DNA of 64,000 bases from Halomonas sp. CUBES01 (GTDB lineage: Bacteria > Pseudomonadota > Gammaproteobacteria > Pseudomonadales > Halomonadaceae): positions 432,028 to 496,027 of the forward strand of contig NZ_JAJLLW010000003.1 of the NCBI RefSeq assembly GCF_020991005.1. The letters are read 5' to 3'. The translations under genes were made by a program, and so were the position numbers. The stretch's first letter is position 1. Each line of letters begins with the position of its first letter. This document shows, piece by piece, positions 1-9,550 of the stretch. Below the pieces are notes generated by a model. The model worked only from the letters and a program-made list of their open reading frames with translations. It was not told the origin of the DNA and did not search any database.

Positions 1-187
1 CGTCGCTCTCTTGGGTGACATCGATGAGGTCTTCCGTGAGGGCGCCGATAATGCCGTTATGGCCGGCATAGACCTTGCCGATCTGGTCGGGGGCTTGTCG
101 GCAAGCTTCAATGACACCACAAGCGCTGGCGTTGATCACAGCGGTGACGCCGCCTGACTGGGCGTAAAAGGCATTATGCTGGGCCAT
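1..187 (-). CDS. pfp: PPi-dependent 6-phosphofructokinase (N-terminal part, cut by window edge)
   Basis: Only the first 62 codons are inside the window; the rest lies before base 1. The translated start reads MAQHNAFYAQSGGVTAVINA, then a stretch with GKVYAGHNGIIGAL. This glycine-rich SGGVTAVINAS opening is characteristic of pyrophosphate-dependent phosphofructokinases, which use PPi instead of ATP to phosphorylate fructose 6-phosphate reversibly in glycolysis. An AGGAG lies about 13 bases before the ATG. The assignment rests on the N-terminus only, so the phosphoryl-donor specificity is family knowledge and was not seen in the active site. Confidence 0.8.
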   Translation of the reverse strand, partial: MAQHNAFYAQSGGVTAVINASACGVIEACRQAPDQIGKVYAGHNGIIGALTEDLIDVTQESD

Positions 188-331
188 GGAAACGTCTCAT
201 CTCCTGGGGGTCGGAAGGCGTAGTGAACGCAGGAACGTGGGCGCCATGCGGGTGAATGCAATTTTCACCGTTTGGATGGCGCAGAAACAAGTGGGCGAAG
301 TTTAGCGTAAAGCCGCATGGCCTGCATCCGG

Positions 332-1000
332 CTAGTCGCCGCTATCCATCGCCTGTTCGCGCTGAGCCAGCTGCCAGCCGCCGAGATCCTTGTAGCGGTT
401 GACCATGGCGCAGAACAGCTCGGCGGTGCGCTCGGTGTCGTAACGTGCCGAGTGTGCCGACTTATTGTCAAACTCGATGCCGGCTGCCCGGCAGGCGCGG
501 GCGAGCACGGTCTGGCCGTAAATCAGGCCGGCCAGGGTCGCGGTGTCAAAGCTAGAAAAGGGGTGAAAAGGGTTGCGTTTGATGCCACAGCGATTTGCCG
601 CCGCATTCAGGAAGCCGTGATCAAAGGCGGCATTGTGGCCGACCAGAATGGCCCGCGAGCAGCCATGGGCCTTGATCGACTTGCGGATGGGCCGGAAAAT
701 TTCGCCCAGCGCCTGTTCTTCGCTCAGCGCGACCTGCCGGCGTAGCGGGTCATCTAGATTGATGCCGGTAAAATCCAGCGCAGACTGTTCGACATTGGCA
801 CCGTCGAATGGCTGAATGTGGTAGGCGTAGGTGGCGTCGGGCAGGAGGTTGCCTTCAGGGTCCATCGTCAGGGTGACCGCCGCAATTTCCAGCACGGCAT
901 CGCCTTGTGCATTGAAGCCGCCCGTCTCCAAATCAACGACAACGGGCAGGTAACTGCGAAAACGTTGGGCCATCAATTCGCGGGCAATCGCCTCGCTCAT
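332..1000 (-). CDS. rnt: Ribonuclease T
   Basis: A 222-residue DEDDh exonuclease. RNase T trims the 3' ends of tRNAs and other stable RNAs and also acts on single-stranded DNA 3' ends. Visible motifs are DLETGG (ExoI, about residue 24), HNAAFDHGF (ExoII) and [14 protein letters not shown] (ExoIII, with the catalytic His and Asp), in the usual RNase T spacing and length. The start at 1000 is chosen because AAGGAG lies 6-7 bases before it; an in-frame ATG 12 codons upstream has no such site. It faces away from argG. About 144 bases without a recognisable feature separate its stop from pfp. Confidence 0.95.
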   Translation of the reverse strand: MSEAIARELMAQRFRSYLPVVVDLETGGFNAQGDAVLEIAAVTLTMDPEGNLLPDATYAYHIQPFDGANVEQSALDFTGINLDDPLRRQVALSEEQALGEIFRPIRKSIKAHGCSRAILVGHNAAFDHGFLNAAANRCGIKRNPFHPFSSFDTATLAGLIYGQTVLARACRAAGIEFDNKSAHSARYDTERTAELFCAMVNRYKDLGGWQLAQREQAMDSGD

Positions 1001-1121
1001 GCAGCTCTCCTTAGTAAGCGAGTAATCAGTGGGCAAAGAGCATCTAGCGCTTTTCGTGGGAAGATTCTAGCAGTTTCCAGCAAAGCCGTCGTTGGCGGTA
1101 TTCGCTGAGCACTGAGAACGC

Positions 1122-1127
1122 TATACT
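1122..1127 (+). promoter_or_regulatory. Candidate -10 element for argG
   Basis: TATACT matches the sigma-70 -10 consensus at five of six bases and lies about 80 bases before the argG start, in the divergent gap with rnt. No convincing -35 hexamer sits 16-18 bases upstream, so this is tentative. Confidence 0.4.
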
Positions 1128-1205
1128 TGGCATTTACCCGATCGCGTGAACCACTCACCCCCTGGCGTGTCTGGCGCGCATTTTGTACAGCAGAAGGAGT
1201 CAAGA

Positions 1206-2426
<1,221 letters not shown>

Positions 2427-2433
2427 CGGGCAG

Positions 2434-2464
2434 GGCAGGCGGCGAGCACGACTTGCCGCCTGCC
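2434..2464. repeat. Inverted repeat between argG and the HlyU-family gene
   Basis: GGCAGGCGGC (2434-2443) is perfectly complementary to GCCGCCTGCC (2455-2464) with an 11-base loop. There is no T-run after it, so it is not a classical intrinsic terminator. It may slow transcription or protect the argG mRNA end. Confidence 0.5.
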
Positions 2465-2480
2465 GAACGCAGGAGGCACG

Positions 2481-2804
2481 ATGTTTAAAAAACTATTTTC
2501 AGGCTTGCTGGGTGGCGGTAGCGACGGGGCCACGAGCCAGTCGCAGGCCGCTGAACCCGTCGAATACAAGGGCTACCTGATCACCTCTCAGCCCGATAGC
2601 CAGAGCGGCCAATATCGGGTGAGCGGTACGATCCGCCGGTCCCAGGGTGAGGGTGATGATCTGGAACACCGCTTCGAGCGTTCGGACATGGTGCCCAGTC
2701 GTGAGGCGTGCGATGCCTTGATGGTCAGCAAATCCCAGCGCTATATTGATGAAGTGGGCGACGACATGTTTGCTCCTGACCCCCGTCATGAAGGTAACGG
2801 CTAA
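2481..2804 (+). CDS. HlyU-family protein
   Basis: A 107-residue protein beginning MFKKLFSGLLGGG, followed by a Gln/Ala linker and a compact domain (YKGYLITSQPDSQSGQYRV, then HRFERSDMVPSREA) typical of the Pfam HlyU-like family. Members are annotated as transcriptional activators after Vibrio HlyU, but the biochemical role of this small family is poorly established and no helix-turn-helix is obvious here. It has AGGAGG before its ATG and sits 54 bases after argG and 32 bases before the DUF294 gene, all on one strand, so it may be cotranscribed with argG. Confidence 0.7.
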   Translation: MFKKLFSGLLGGGSDGATSQSQAAEPVEYKGYLITSQPDSQSGQYRVSGTIRRSQGEGDDLEHRFERSDMVPSREACDALMVSKSQRYIDEVGDDMFAPDPRHEGNG

Positions 2805-2836
2805 CCGCAATACCGCCATCACGCTAGGGGAGGTTC

Positions 2837-3964
2837 ATGCGTCTAATCCACCAAGCCTCACCTTGGCGCTGCCTGATAAACGATGATGGGACGCTCAATA
2901 TCCCGGCGCTCACCGCGCCGTTGGACTATCTATTCCCCCGTACGTCGTCGCTGCCGTCCTCGCTAACCAATGCCCACGCCTGGCAGCTCTCGCTGGTGGA
3001 ATCGCTGGTGCACTACGATCTGCCTGCCTGGCGCATCAGCCAACTGATCAGCGACCACAACGCCAGCCTTTACCGCCAGGCGATCGAGCTCTCGCTTGAC
3101 GATATGCGCGCTCAAGGCTGGGGAGAGCCACCGGCTGACTATTGCATACTGCTGCTGGGCTCGGCGGCACGCTACGAGAGCCTGCTGGGCCCTGATCAGG
3201 ATAATGCGTTGATTATTGACGACTACCCTGATCACCGCCACGTTGAAATCGACGGCTACTTTCAGGCATTGGGTGAGCGCTTTACCGGGCGCCTGGACGA
3301 GGCAGGCATTCCGCTATGCCGTGGTCACGTCATGGCGCGCTGGCCGATGTGGCGTAAACGGCTCAGCGAGTGGCGCGCCCAACTATCGATCTGGAGTGCT
3401 GACCGGCAGGTGAAGCGGGTGCAGCAGACCAATATCCTGCTCGATTTTGCCCCGGTGGCAGGCAATTCCGCGCTGGCTGAGCGACTCGCTGACAGCATCG
3501 CGGCGACACTACCCAAGGCCGCTCTATTCATGCATGAAATGGCCGCATTGCTCGAGGAGCTTCCGGTCGCGCTGGACCGTTTTGGCCGGATTGCCTCGAG
3601 CCCCGCACTGGATGCGCCCCATGACGAGGCCATCAACCTCAAGCAGCAGGGCCTGCTGCCCTTGATCAGCGCCGTGCGACTGTTGTGCGTGCGCCATCAG
3701 CGGCGTGAAGTCGCGACCCGCGAACGACTGGCCGCGCTCAGCCATGTGGCCGGTGTGCTTCCGGTGGCGCAGGCGGATTTGCTGGTGGCCGCCCTGGAGC
3801 GCCTTCAGCAACGCCTGCTGAACCAGCAGCGCGCCAATAAAGCCCGTGGTCAAGCTGCTGACGGCTGGATAGACCTGGGATCCTTAAGGGATGATGAGCG
3901 CCTGCTGTTAAAGTTTGATCTCCAGCAGATTAAGGCGTTTGTTCAGCAGGTAAGCATCCCTTGA
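2837..3964 (+). CDS. DUF294 nucleotidyltransferase-like protein
   Basis: A 375-residue protein. Residues around 110-135 carry the nucleotidyltransferase-like motif LLGSAARYESLLGPDQDNAL, matching the GSxxR...DQDNA signature of DUF294, and the C-terminal half is alpha-helical as in DUF294_C. Family members are thought to be related to GlnD/GlnE-type nucleotidyltransferases but have no proven substrate. Larger relatives carry N-terminal cyclic-nucleotide and CBS domains; these are absent here. AGGGGAGG precedes the ATG. The gene converges, 13 bases apart, on the SLC5-histidine kinase operon; the same gene types cluster in other gammaproteobacteria around acetate transport and sensing, so a signalling link is plausible. 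Confidence 0.75.
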   Translation: MRLIHQASPWRCLINDDGTLNIPALTAPLDYLFPRTSSLPSSLTNAHAWQLSLVESLVHYDLPAWRISQLISDHNASLYRQAIELSLDDMRAQGWGEPPADYCILLLGSAARYESLLGPDQDNALIIDDYPDHRHVEIDGYFQALGERFTGRLDEAGIPLCRGHVMARWPMWRKRLSEWRAQLSIWSADRQVKRVQQTNILLDFAPVAGNSALAERLADSIAATLPKAALFMHEMAALLEELPVALDRFGRIASSPALDAPHDEAINLKQQGLLPLISAVRLLCVRHQRREVATRERLAALSHVAGVLPVAQADLLVAALERLQQRLLNQQRANKARGQAADGWIDLGSLRDDERLLLKFDLQQIKAFVQQVSIP

Positions 3965-3977
3965 CGATGGGCAGCCC

Positions 3978-6731
3978 TCAAGTGGATGACGTCGCGGTCG
4001 TGTCATCCGGTGCCGGCGGCAGTTCCAGGGTCAGGCAGGCGCCGCCAAGCGTTTTGGCATCTTCCACCCAGAGTCGCCCGCCCAGGTGGGCAATGATGCC
4101 CCGGCTGATGGGTAGCCCCAGGCCGCTGCCCTTGGGTCGGCCATGAGGAATGTCGCCCTCCTGCTGGATCTGGTGGAATTTCTCGAATACCCGCTCGCGT
4201 TCGTCAGCACTGATACCGGCACCGTTATCTTCCACGCTCAGGCGAAAGTGACGGCGGTGAGGGTAGAGGGTCAGGCGGACTTTGGGGTGTTGTCGGTCGG
4301 CAAACTTGCCCGCGTTATCGAGCAGATTGATGATGACCTGTTCCAGGCGATCCTGGTCGCCGATCACCATGGCCGGGTCGGCCTCGAGGCTAATCTCGAG
4401 TTCAATGCCGCGTTCCTGGTGAAGGTGGGCAATGGCGTCGACGCTGCGCTGCGCCAGCGCCGCCAGGTCTAGCGGCACGGGGGTGAGCGTCAAGCGGCCA
4501 CTCTCCAGTCGGGCCAGATCCAGAATCTCTTCGATCAGACGCGACAGTCGCTGGCTTTCATGGACGATAACGCCAAGGAAGTGCTCACGCTTGTCGTCGG
4601 GTAGCTCGCTATTGTCACGCAGTATTTCGGCAAAGGCACGAATCGAGGTGAGCGGCGTGCGCAGTTCGTGGCTGACCATGGCGACAAACTCGTCCTTCAG
4701 GCGATCGAGCTCACGCAGGCGCTCGTTGGCGCTGCGCAACTCCTCACCAATCTGTGCCAACTCCTGGGACTTTTGCTCCAGGCGCCGATTGTACTCGAGG
4801 GTCTGAGAGGTGGTATCCAGAATGCTCAGAATGGACTCGATGTCCAGCGCTTCACCGCGCACCACCGAATTGATCAGCACCCGCGCCGAGGCGCTGCCGA
4901 GCGACCCGGCGAGCGCCTGTTCGGCGCGGGTAATCAGCCCAGCGTCGGCGGGCTCCTCGGCATCGAACCCACCCTCGGGGCCGCTGTGGCGGAACACCCG
5001 GCGCGTGGTCTGCTCGCCGAGGTAGCGAATAAGCAGCTCGCTGAGCGCCCCCTGGGTGGTTTGCCCGCGCCACAGCGGGGTGCTTTGCAGATTGGGGTGC
5101 ATGGCTTGGGTAAACAGCGCCGCCTGGGTCTGTTCAAGCGGGGTGGGCCGCGTAAATAGCGACACGCCGACCAGGAGCCCGACGTTGGCCAGCATGCTCC
5201 ACAGCAGCGAATGGGTGTAAATATCCCAGCCTTCCAGGCCGAACAGTGCGTAGGGCGTCAGCCAGTCGATGCCCAAGGGCCCGTCGGTGAGCAGCGAGGC
5301 ATCCAGCCAGCCCGACTGGGCAAATCCCGGCAGCAGCAGGGTGTAGCACCAGACCAGGAACCCGGCGATCAGGCCGGAAGCGGCCCCCTGGCGCGTGGCG
5401 CCCCGCCAGTACAGGCCAATCAGCAGCGCGGGGGCAAACTGGGCGGCCCCCGCGAAGGACACCAGCCCAATCGTCACCAGGCTGTAGGCGTCGCCAATCA
5501 GCGCGTGGTAAAGATAACCAAGCAGCAGAATCAGCACAATGGCCACCCGCCGGATGCCGAGCAACCAGCCGGCCAGCTCGCCCTTGGTGCTCAAGTGCAG
5601 GCGTCTTGAGCGCAGCAGCAGCGGCATCACCAGCTGGTTGCTGACCATGGTCGACAGCGCAATGGTTTCGACGATGACCATCCCGGTCGCCGCCGACAGG
5701 CCGCCGATGAACACCAGCAGTGGCAGCCCCTCAAGCCCCGCCGAGAGCGGCAGCGTCAGCACGAAGCTGTCCGGGTCGCCGGCGCTCACGCCGAGCAACA
5801 GCCCGGCCAGGGCAATGGGGATCACGAATAGGTTGATCAGCAGCATATACAGCGGGAACAGCCAGCTCGCCCGGGTCAAATGCTGCTCATCGACGTTTTC
5901 CACCACCAGGACCTGAAACTGACGCGGCAGGGTCAAGAACGCCAGAAAGGCCAGTACCAGCATGCCCACCCAGCCGGTGGCACCGCCGGGCACGCTGTCC
6001 AGGCGCATGCTGTTGGCGAGACCCGGCGTGGCGGCTACCTCGTCAAACAGCGCAGCGGGCCCCTCAAACATCACAAAAACGACGAAGACGCCCACGGCCA
6101 TGAAGGCCACCAGCTTGACGATCGATTCAAGCGCAATGGCGGCCACCATGCCTTCGTGGCGTTCGCTGGCATCCAGGTGACGGGTGCCGAACAGGATGAT
6201 GAACACTGCCAGCACCAGGGCGACCCAGAGGGACTTGTCCATCCAGAAGTGTTCATCAACCAAGGTGGTGTCGGCGGTGTTTGGGTAGTTGATCAATACC
6301 GCGTGACTCACCGTGATCGCCTTCAGTTGGAGCGCGATATACGGGGTGATGCTGATCAGCGCCATCAAGGCGACAAGGGCGCCCAGGCCGCTGCTCTTGC
6401 CATAGCGCGCGCTGATGAAATCGGCAATCGAGGTGATCCGCTGCCGCGCGGCGATGCGCACCATCTTGCGGATCACAAAGGGTGACAGCAGCATGGCAAG
6501 GGTCGGGCCCAGATAAATCAGTAGAAAGCTGGGGCCATGCTCGGCGGCACGCCCGACGCTGCCGTAGAACGTCCAGGCGGTGCAGTAGACGGCGATGGAG
6601 AGGGCATAGACCGTGGGCGAGCCGATCAGTGAACGGCCCTGTTCCGCGCGGCGGTCCCCCCAGGCGGCGACCAGAAACAATAGCGCCAGATAACCAAAGG
6701 CGGTGCCGAGTATGATCGGATCAGTACGCAT
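3978..6731 (-). CDS. SLC5 sodium/solute symporter - STAC - sensor histidine kinase (CrbS/CbrA-like)
   Basis: A 917-residue inner-membrane sensor. Residues 1 to about 490 form a multi-spanning sodium/solute symporter domain of the PutP/SLC5 type (motifs include FYGSVGRAAEHG and ISARYGKSSGLGALVA). It is followed by a STAC-type linker region (EQALAGSLGSASARVLINS), a coiled coil, a HisKA domain with the phospho-acceptor in MVSHELRTPLTS near residue 685, and an HATPase domain (NLLDNAGKFAD, DNGAGI, GSGLGL). Such proteins (CbrA, CrbS/MxtR) sense carbon sources such as histidine or acetate. The start at 6731 lies 2 bases after the upstream stop; one further ATG 11 codons upstream would overlap that gene. 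It is the last gene of a four-gene operon. Confidence 0.9.
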   Translation of the reverse strand: MRTDPIILGTAFGYLALLFLVAAWGDRRAEQGRSLIGSPTVYALSIAVYCTAWTFYGSVGRAAEHGPSFLLIYLGPTLAMLLSPFVIRKMVRIAARQRITSIADFISARYGKSSGLGALVALMALISITPYIALQLKAITVSHAVLINYPNTADTTLVDEHFWMDKSLWVALVLAVFIILFGTRHLDASERHEGMVAAIALESIVKLVAFMAVGVFVVFVMFEGPAALFDEVAATPGLANSMRLDSVPGGATGWVGMLVLAFLAFLTLPRQFQVLVVENVDEQHLTRASWLFPLYMLLINLFVIPIALAGLLLGVSAGDPDSFVLTLPLSAGLEGLPLLVFIGGLSAATGMVIVETIALSTMVSNQLVMPLLLRSRRLHLSTKGELAGWLLGIRRVAIVLILLLGYLYHALIGDAYSLVTIGLVSFAGAAQFAPALLIGLYWRGATRQGAASGLIAGFLVWCYTLLLPGFAQSGWLDASLLTDGPLGIDWLTPYALFGLEGWDIYTHSLLWSMLANVGLLVGVSLFTRPTPLEQTQAALFTQAMHPNLQSTPLWRGQTTQGALSELLIRYLGEQTTRRVFRHSGPEGGFDAEEPADAGLITRAEQALAGSLGSASARVLINSVVRGEALDIESILSILDTTSQTLEYNRRLEQKSQELAQIGEELRSANERLRELDRLKDEFVAMVSHELRTPLTSIRAFAEILRDNSELPDDKREHFLGVIVHESQRLSRLIEEILDLARLESGRLTLTPVPLDLAALAQRSVDAIAHLHQERGIELEISLEADPAMVIGDQDRLEQVIINLLDNAGKFADRQHPKVRLTLYPHRRHFRLSVEDNGAGISADERERVFEKFHQIQQEGDIPHGRPKGSGLGLPISRGIIAHLGGRLWVEDAKTLGGACLTLELPPAPDDTTATSST

Positions 6732-6733
6732 GA

Positions 6734-6943
6734 TCAGCGGCCCGCACGATGTTCCATGAGCCACGCCGCCAGGCCGATAACGATCGCCCAGGCAATGAAC
6801 AGATACAGCGGCAGCCAGCCGATGTGCGACGTAGGGAAGCGGTCGACCACAAGGATCACGGGCGGGCAGAACAGCAGCAGTGCAATGGCCACCAGGGCCA
6901 TCAGCCGTTCGGTTTTACGTGATTTGGGGCCTGACGTTTTCAT
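6734..6943 (-). CDS. Small two-helix membrane protein in sensor-kinase operon
   Basis: A 69-residue protein with a basic N-terminus ([15 protein letters not shown]) and two predicted membrane helices (around residues 14-32 and 42-62). I do not recognise a named family with certainty. Its ATG overlaps the stop of the exonuclease fusion by four bases (ATGA), and the transporter-kinase follows 2 bases after its stop, so the three are translationally coupled. Small membrane partners of SLC5 proteins (DUF485/DUF4212 types) and the small CbrX protein coupled to cbrA in Pseudomonas occupy the same position, so a role in assembling or tuning the sensor is a reasonable inference. Confidence 0.8.
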   Translation of the reverse strand: MKTSGPKSRKTERLMALVAIALLLFCPPVILVVDRFPTSHIGWLPLYLFIAWAIVIGLAAWLMEHRAGR

Positions 6944-9003
6944 GTGGCGCTGGCATCCTGTCGATCAAAGGCATTGGCCTGCAGCGCAAGCAGTTGCTCC
7001 AGGGTAGCGATACCCCGTGCCTCCAGGCGCGGCAGCAGCGCCAACCATAGCTCGGCGGTGACGCGTGCATCGCCAAGCGCCGTGTGGCGCGTGCCGGGTG
7101 GAAACGCCAGGTCATAACGCTGGGCAAGGCTGTCGAGGTCGTGGCCATCCAGCGCTTCGTCCAGGGCGCGCGAAATCAGCAGGGTATCGATCACCGGGAT
7201 GTCGAACGTCACGCCTTTGTGGCTGATGGCCAGCAAGTCAAAGGCGGCGTTATGGGCGAGCATGACGGCGTCGCCCACGTAGTCGCGAAAGCGGCTCAAG
7301 ACGATGTCCAGCGGCGGCGCGCCGGCCACATCGACATCGCTAAGACCATGGATGGCGGTGCTGGCCAGCGGAATAGGCCGCTTGGGGTCGACCTTCTGAT
7401 CGAAGACGTCGCTGGCCAGCAGCTTCGCATTCACCACGCGGCAGGCACCGAGACTGATCACCGTGTCGCCGCGGCGCAGTTCAAGCCCGGTGGTTTCGGT
7501 ATCGAAGGCGACGATGTCCAGGCTGCGCAGCGAACGGCTGGCAAGGGCTTCGTCGGGCGGCGGCAGGTCGGCAATGCCGAAGTCATGGAATTCAGGGCGC
7601 GGCGGAGCGGTTTCCCGCGGGGCGCCAACGCGCTCCATGGCGGGTAGCGGAAGGCGTAGCCGGGCATGGGTGCCGTTATCATCGGCCAGGCTCCAGATAT
7701 CGCTGGCGTGCTGGCGCAGCACGTCGGCGACGCTTGGACTCAGCGGCAGTGACGGCAGCGTCTGCTGCCGCCATGCGGCCAGCTCGTGTTCGGGCAGCGC
7801 CTTGCCGTGCCAGATAAGATCCAGGTAGACGCGCTTGTTGCCCAGGCACATCTCGCCCTCAAAGCCGCTGTCGGGCAGGTGCGCATTGAGGTGCTTGACC
7901 AGCGAGTCGAACAGCGCGATCAGCGCCGGCGCGTCGCCCTTGAACCAGGCGGGCATGCCTACCGGGGTGATCAGGCGGTGCTCGGGGTCGAGGCGCTCGT
8001 CCAGCGCCTGCCAGAAATCGTTGGACCACATGGGCGTCAGGCGCTCGCCCTGATGCTGCATGTCATCCAGTAGCTGACCGATCCTGGCGACGTTATCGCC
8101 CAGGGTGGCGCCTTCTTCCTGAATGACGCGTTCAAACCGCTGACGCAGCGCAGAGGTGTCGACGTCGCCCTGTTGCCTGAGCTGAATCAGCGCGTCAGCG
8201 GCGCTGGTCAGGCTGGCGGTGTGTTGGCGCAGCGGCGTCAACATGTCGGCAAGCTCCGCTCTAACCCCCATTTCACTCGACCAGGAGGCGGTGGCGTCGC
8301 TGAACGTCAGCAGCGTTTCGCCATCGCTGCCCGGAACGCGGCGTAAAATGATCTTGAGCCAGCGGTTCTCGCAGGGGGCCAACAGCTCACGCGGAGCGCC
8401 GTCGTCGGGTAGCTGACGAATCGCCTGCTGCAAGCTGGCGACCGGGATAAGCGCTTCGAGACGCTTGCCAAGCCCCAGGCCGGTATGGTCGACAAAGAAG
8501 TCCTCGGCGGCCTGGTTAAACAACATGACCCGGCGATGATGGTCACATAGCAGCAGCGGCGTCTCGAGCACCTGCAGCAACGTTTCCAGCTCCTGGCGGA
8601 TCTTGGCGGCGCTGCGAGCGCCTTCCGTGTGCGCCGTGGCCAAGCGGCTGCGGTCTTCCCGCCAGCTCTCGCGCACGCGCTTCAGGTCCGGGCCGAGGCC
8701 CTTTAGCCAGCCTTCGGGTGGGTGTTCATCGCGGGCATCGGGATTGGCGACCAGGCGTGCCAGCTGTACCTGCAAATGACGCAGCGGGGTAAACAGCATG
8801 CGTTCGAGCAGCAAGCCGGCCAGGAAAATCGTCGCGCCGCCGGAAAAGCTGCCCAGCCACAAGGCAATGCGCGTTGTGCCGGTGGGAGCAAGCTGAGCAT
8901 CCAGCCAGGCGGCAAAAATAGCCCCGCCCAGCAGGCTGATGCCGCTGAGAATGAGCCACAGGCCAATCAATCGCTGGCGTTTGGGTAGCCCGCCTCGTGT
9001 CAT
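6940..9003 (-). CDS. Membrane PAS/histidine-kinase-like protein fused to DEDDh 3'-5' exonuclease
   Basis: A 687-residue fusion. Two N-terminal membrane helices (about 12-32 and 45-66) lead to a HAMP/coiled-coil stretch, a PAS-like domain (about 150-235, with [20 protein letters not shown]), and a region laid out like a histidine kinase core but without the phospho-His box and ATP-binding glycines. The C-terminal about 190 residues are a DnaQ-like exonuclease with intact motifs [25 protein letters not shown] and [14 protein letters not shown]. It overlaps the receiver gene upstream and the small membrane gene downstream by four bases each. Related nuclease genes accompany acetate-transport and sensing loci in Pseudomonas. 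Substrate and output are unknown; the domain order suggests nuclease activity controlled by a membrane or cytosolic signal. Confidence 0.85.
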   Translation of the reverse strand: MTRGGLPKRQRLIGLWLILSGISLLGGAIFAAWLDAQLAPTGTTRIALWLGSFSGGATIFLAGLLLERMLFTPLRHLQVQLARLVANPDARDEHPPEGWLKGLGPDLKRVRESWREDRSRLATAHTEGARSAAKIRQELETLLQVLETPLLLCDHHRRVMLFNQAAEDFFVDHTGLGLGKRLEALIPVASLQQAIRQLPDDGAPRELLAPCENRWLKIILRRVPGSDGETLLTFSDATASWSSEMGVRAELADMLTPLRQHTASLTSAADALIQLRQQGDVDTSALRQRFERVIQEEGATLGDNVARIGQLLDDMQHQGERLTPMWSNDFWQALDERLDPEHRLITPVGMPAWFKGDAPALIALFDSLVKHLNAHLPDSGFEGEMCLGNKRVYLDLIWHGKALPEHELAAWRQQTLPSLPLSPSVADVLRQHASDIWSLADDNGTHARLRLPLPAMERVGAPRETAPPRPEFHDFGIADLPPPDEALASRSLRSLDIVAFDTETTGLELRRGDTVISLGACRVVNAKLLASDVFDQKVDPKRPIPLASTAIHGLSDVDVAGAPPLDIVLSRFRDYVGDAVMLAHNAAFDLLAISHKGVTFDIPVIDTLLISRALDEALDGHDLDSLAQRYDLAFPPGTRHTALGDARVTAELWLALLPRLEARGIATLEQLLALQANAFDRQDASAT

Positions 9004-9374
9004 GAAGGGTGTCCGCTTAACAGAGCGTTGACTTTTTCGACCAGCGCCTGGGTGGAAAAGGGCTTGGTAATGTAATCATCAGCGCCCAGCGCCATGCCTT
9101 TTTCCCGCTCTACCTCGCGGCCGTGCGCCGTCAGCATGATGATGGGCAGCGCGGCCGTAGCGGTTTGCTGGCGCAGCTGCTCCAGCACATCGAAACCGCT
9201 GATGCCGGGCAGGCTGATGTCCAGCAGGATCAGATCAGGTGGGGCCTGCTGCACATGGGCAAGGGCCTGTTCGCCGTCGTCTGCCGTGATGACGTCGAAG
9301 CCCGCCTGCTGCATCAGAAACTCAAGCGATATGAGGATATTGGGCTCGTCATCGACCACAAGCACTTTAGCCAT
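9000..9374 (-). CDS. Single-domain response regulator (receiver only)
   Basis: A 124-residue CheY-like receiver with the acidic pocket VVDDEP (Asp8, Asp9), phospho-acceptor Asp52 in [10 protein letters not shown], the switch Thr in IIMLTAHG and Lys in ITKPFS. There is no output domain. GGGAG precedes the ATG. It is the first gene of the operon and overlaps the PAS-exonuclease gene by ATGA, so its likely partners are the histidine kinase at the operon end and the degenerate kinase-like fusion. It could act by protein contact or as a phosphate sink. Confidence 0.93.
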   Translation of the reverse strand: MAKVLVVDDEPNILISLEFLMQQAGFDVITADDGEQALAHVQQAPPDLILLDISLPGISGFDVLEQLRQQTATAALPIIMLTAHGREVEREKGMALGADDYITKPFSTQALVEKVNALLSGHPS

Positions 9375-9550
9375 CGTGCGCTCCCTACGTTTAAGGGTTA
9401 TGGGGCAGCCTAGGTTTCCCCGTCATTAAGCCAGAGTGTAGGTAGATGAAAGGGATGCGCCAAGACGACCTTGGTAACAAAGCGATCGATGGGTGACAGG
9501 AAACCGTGGGGTACGACACAATGGCAGGCTGTTTAGTCGATAGGCGATGA

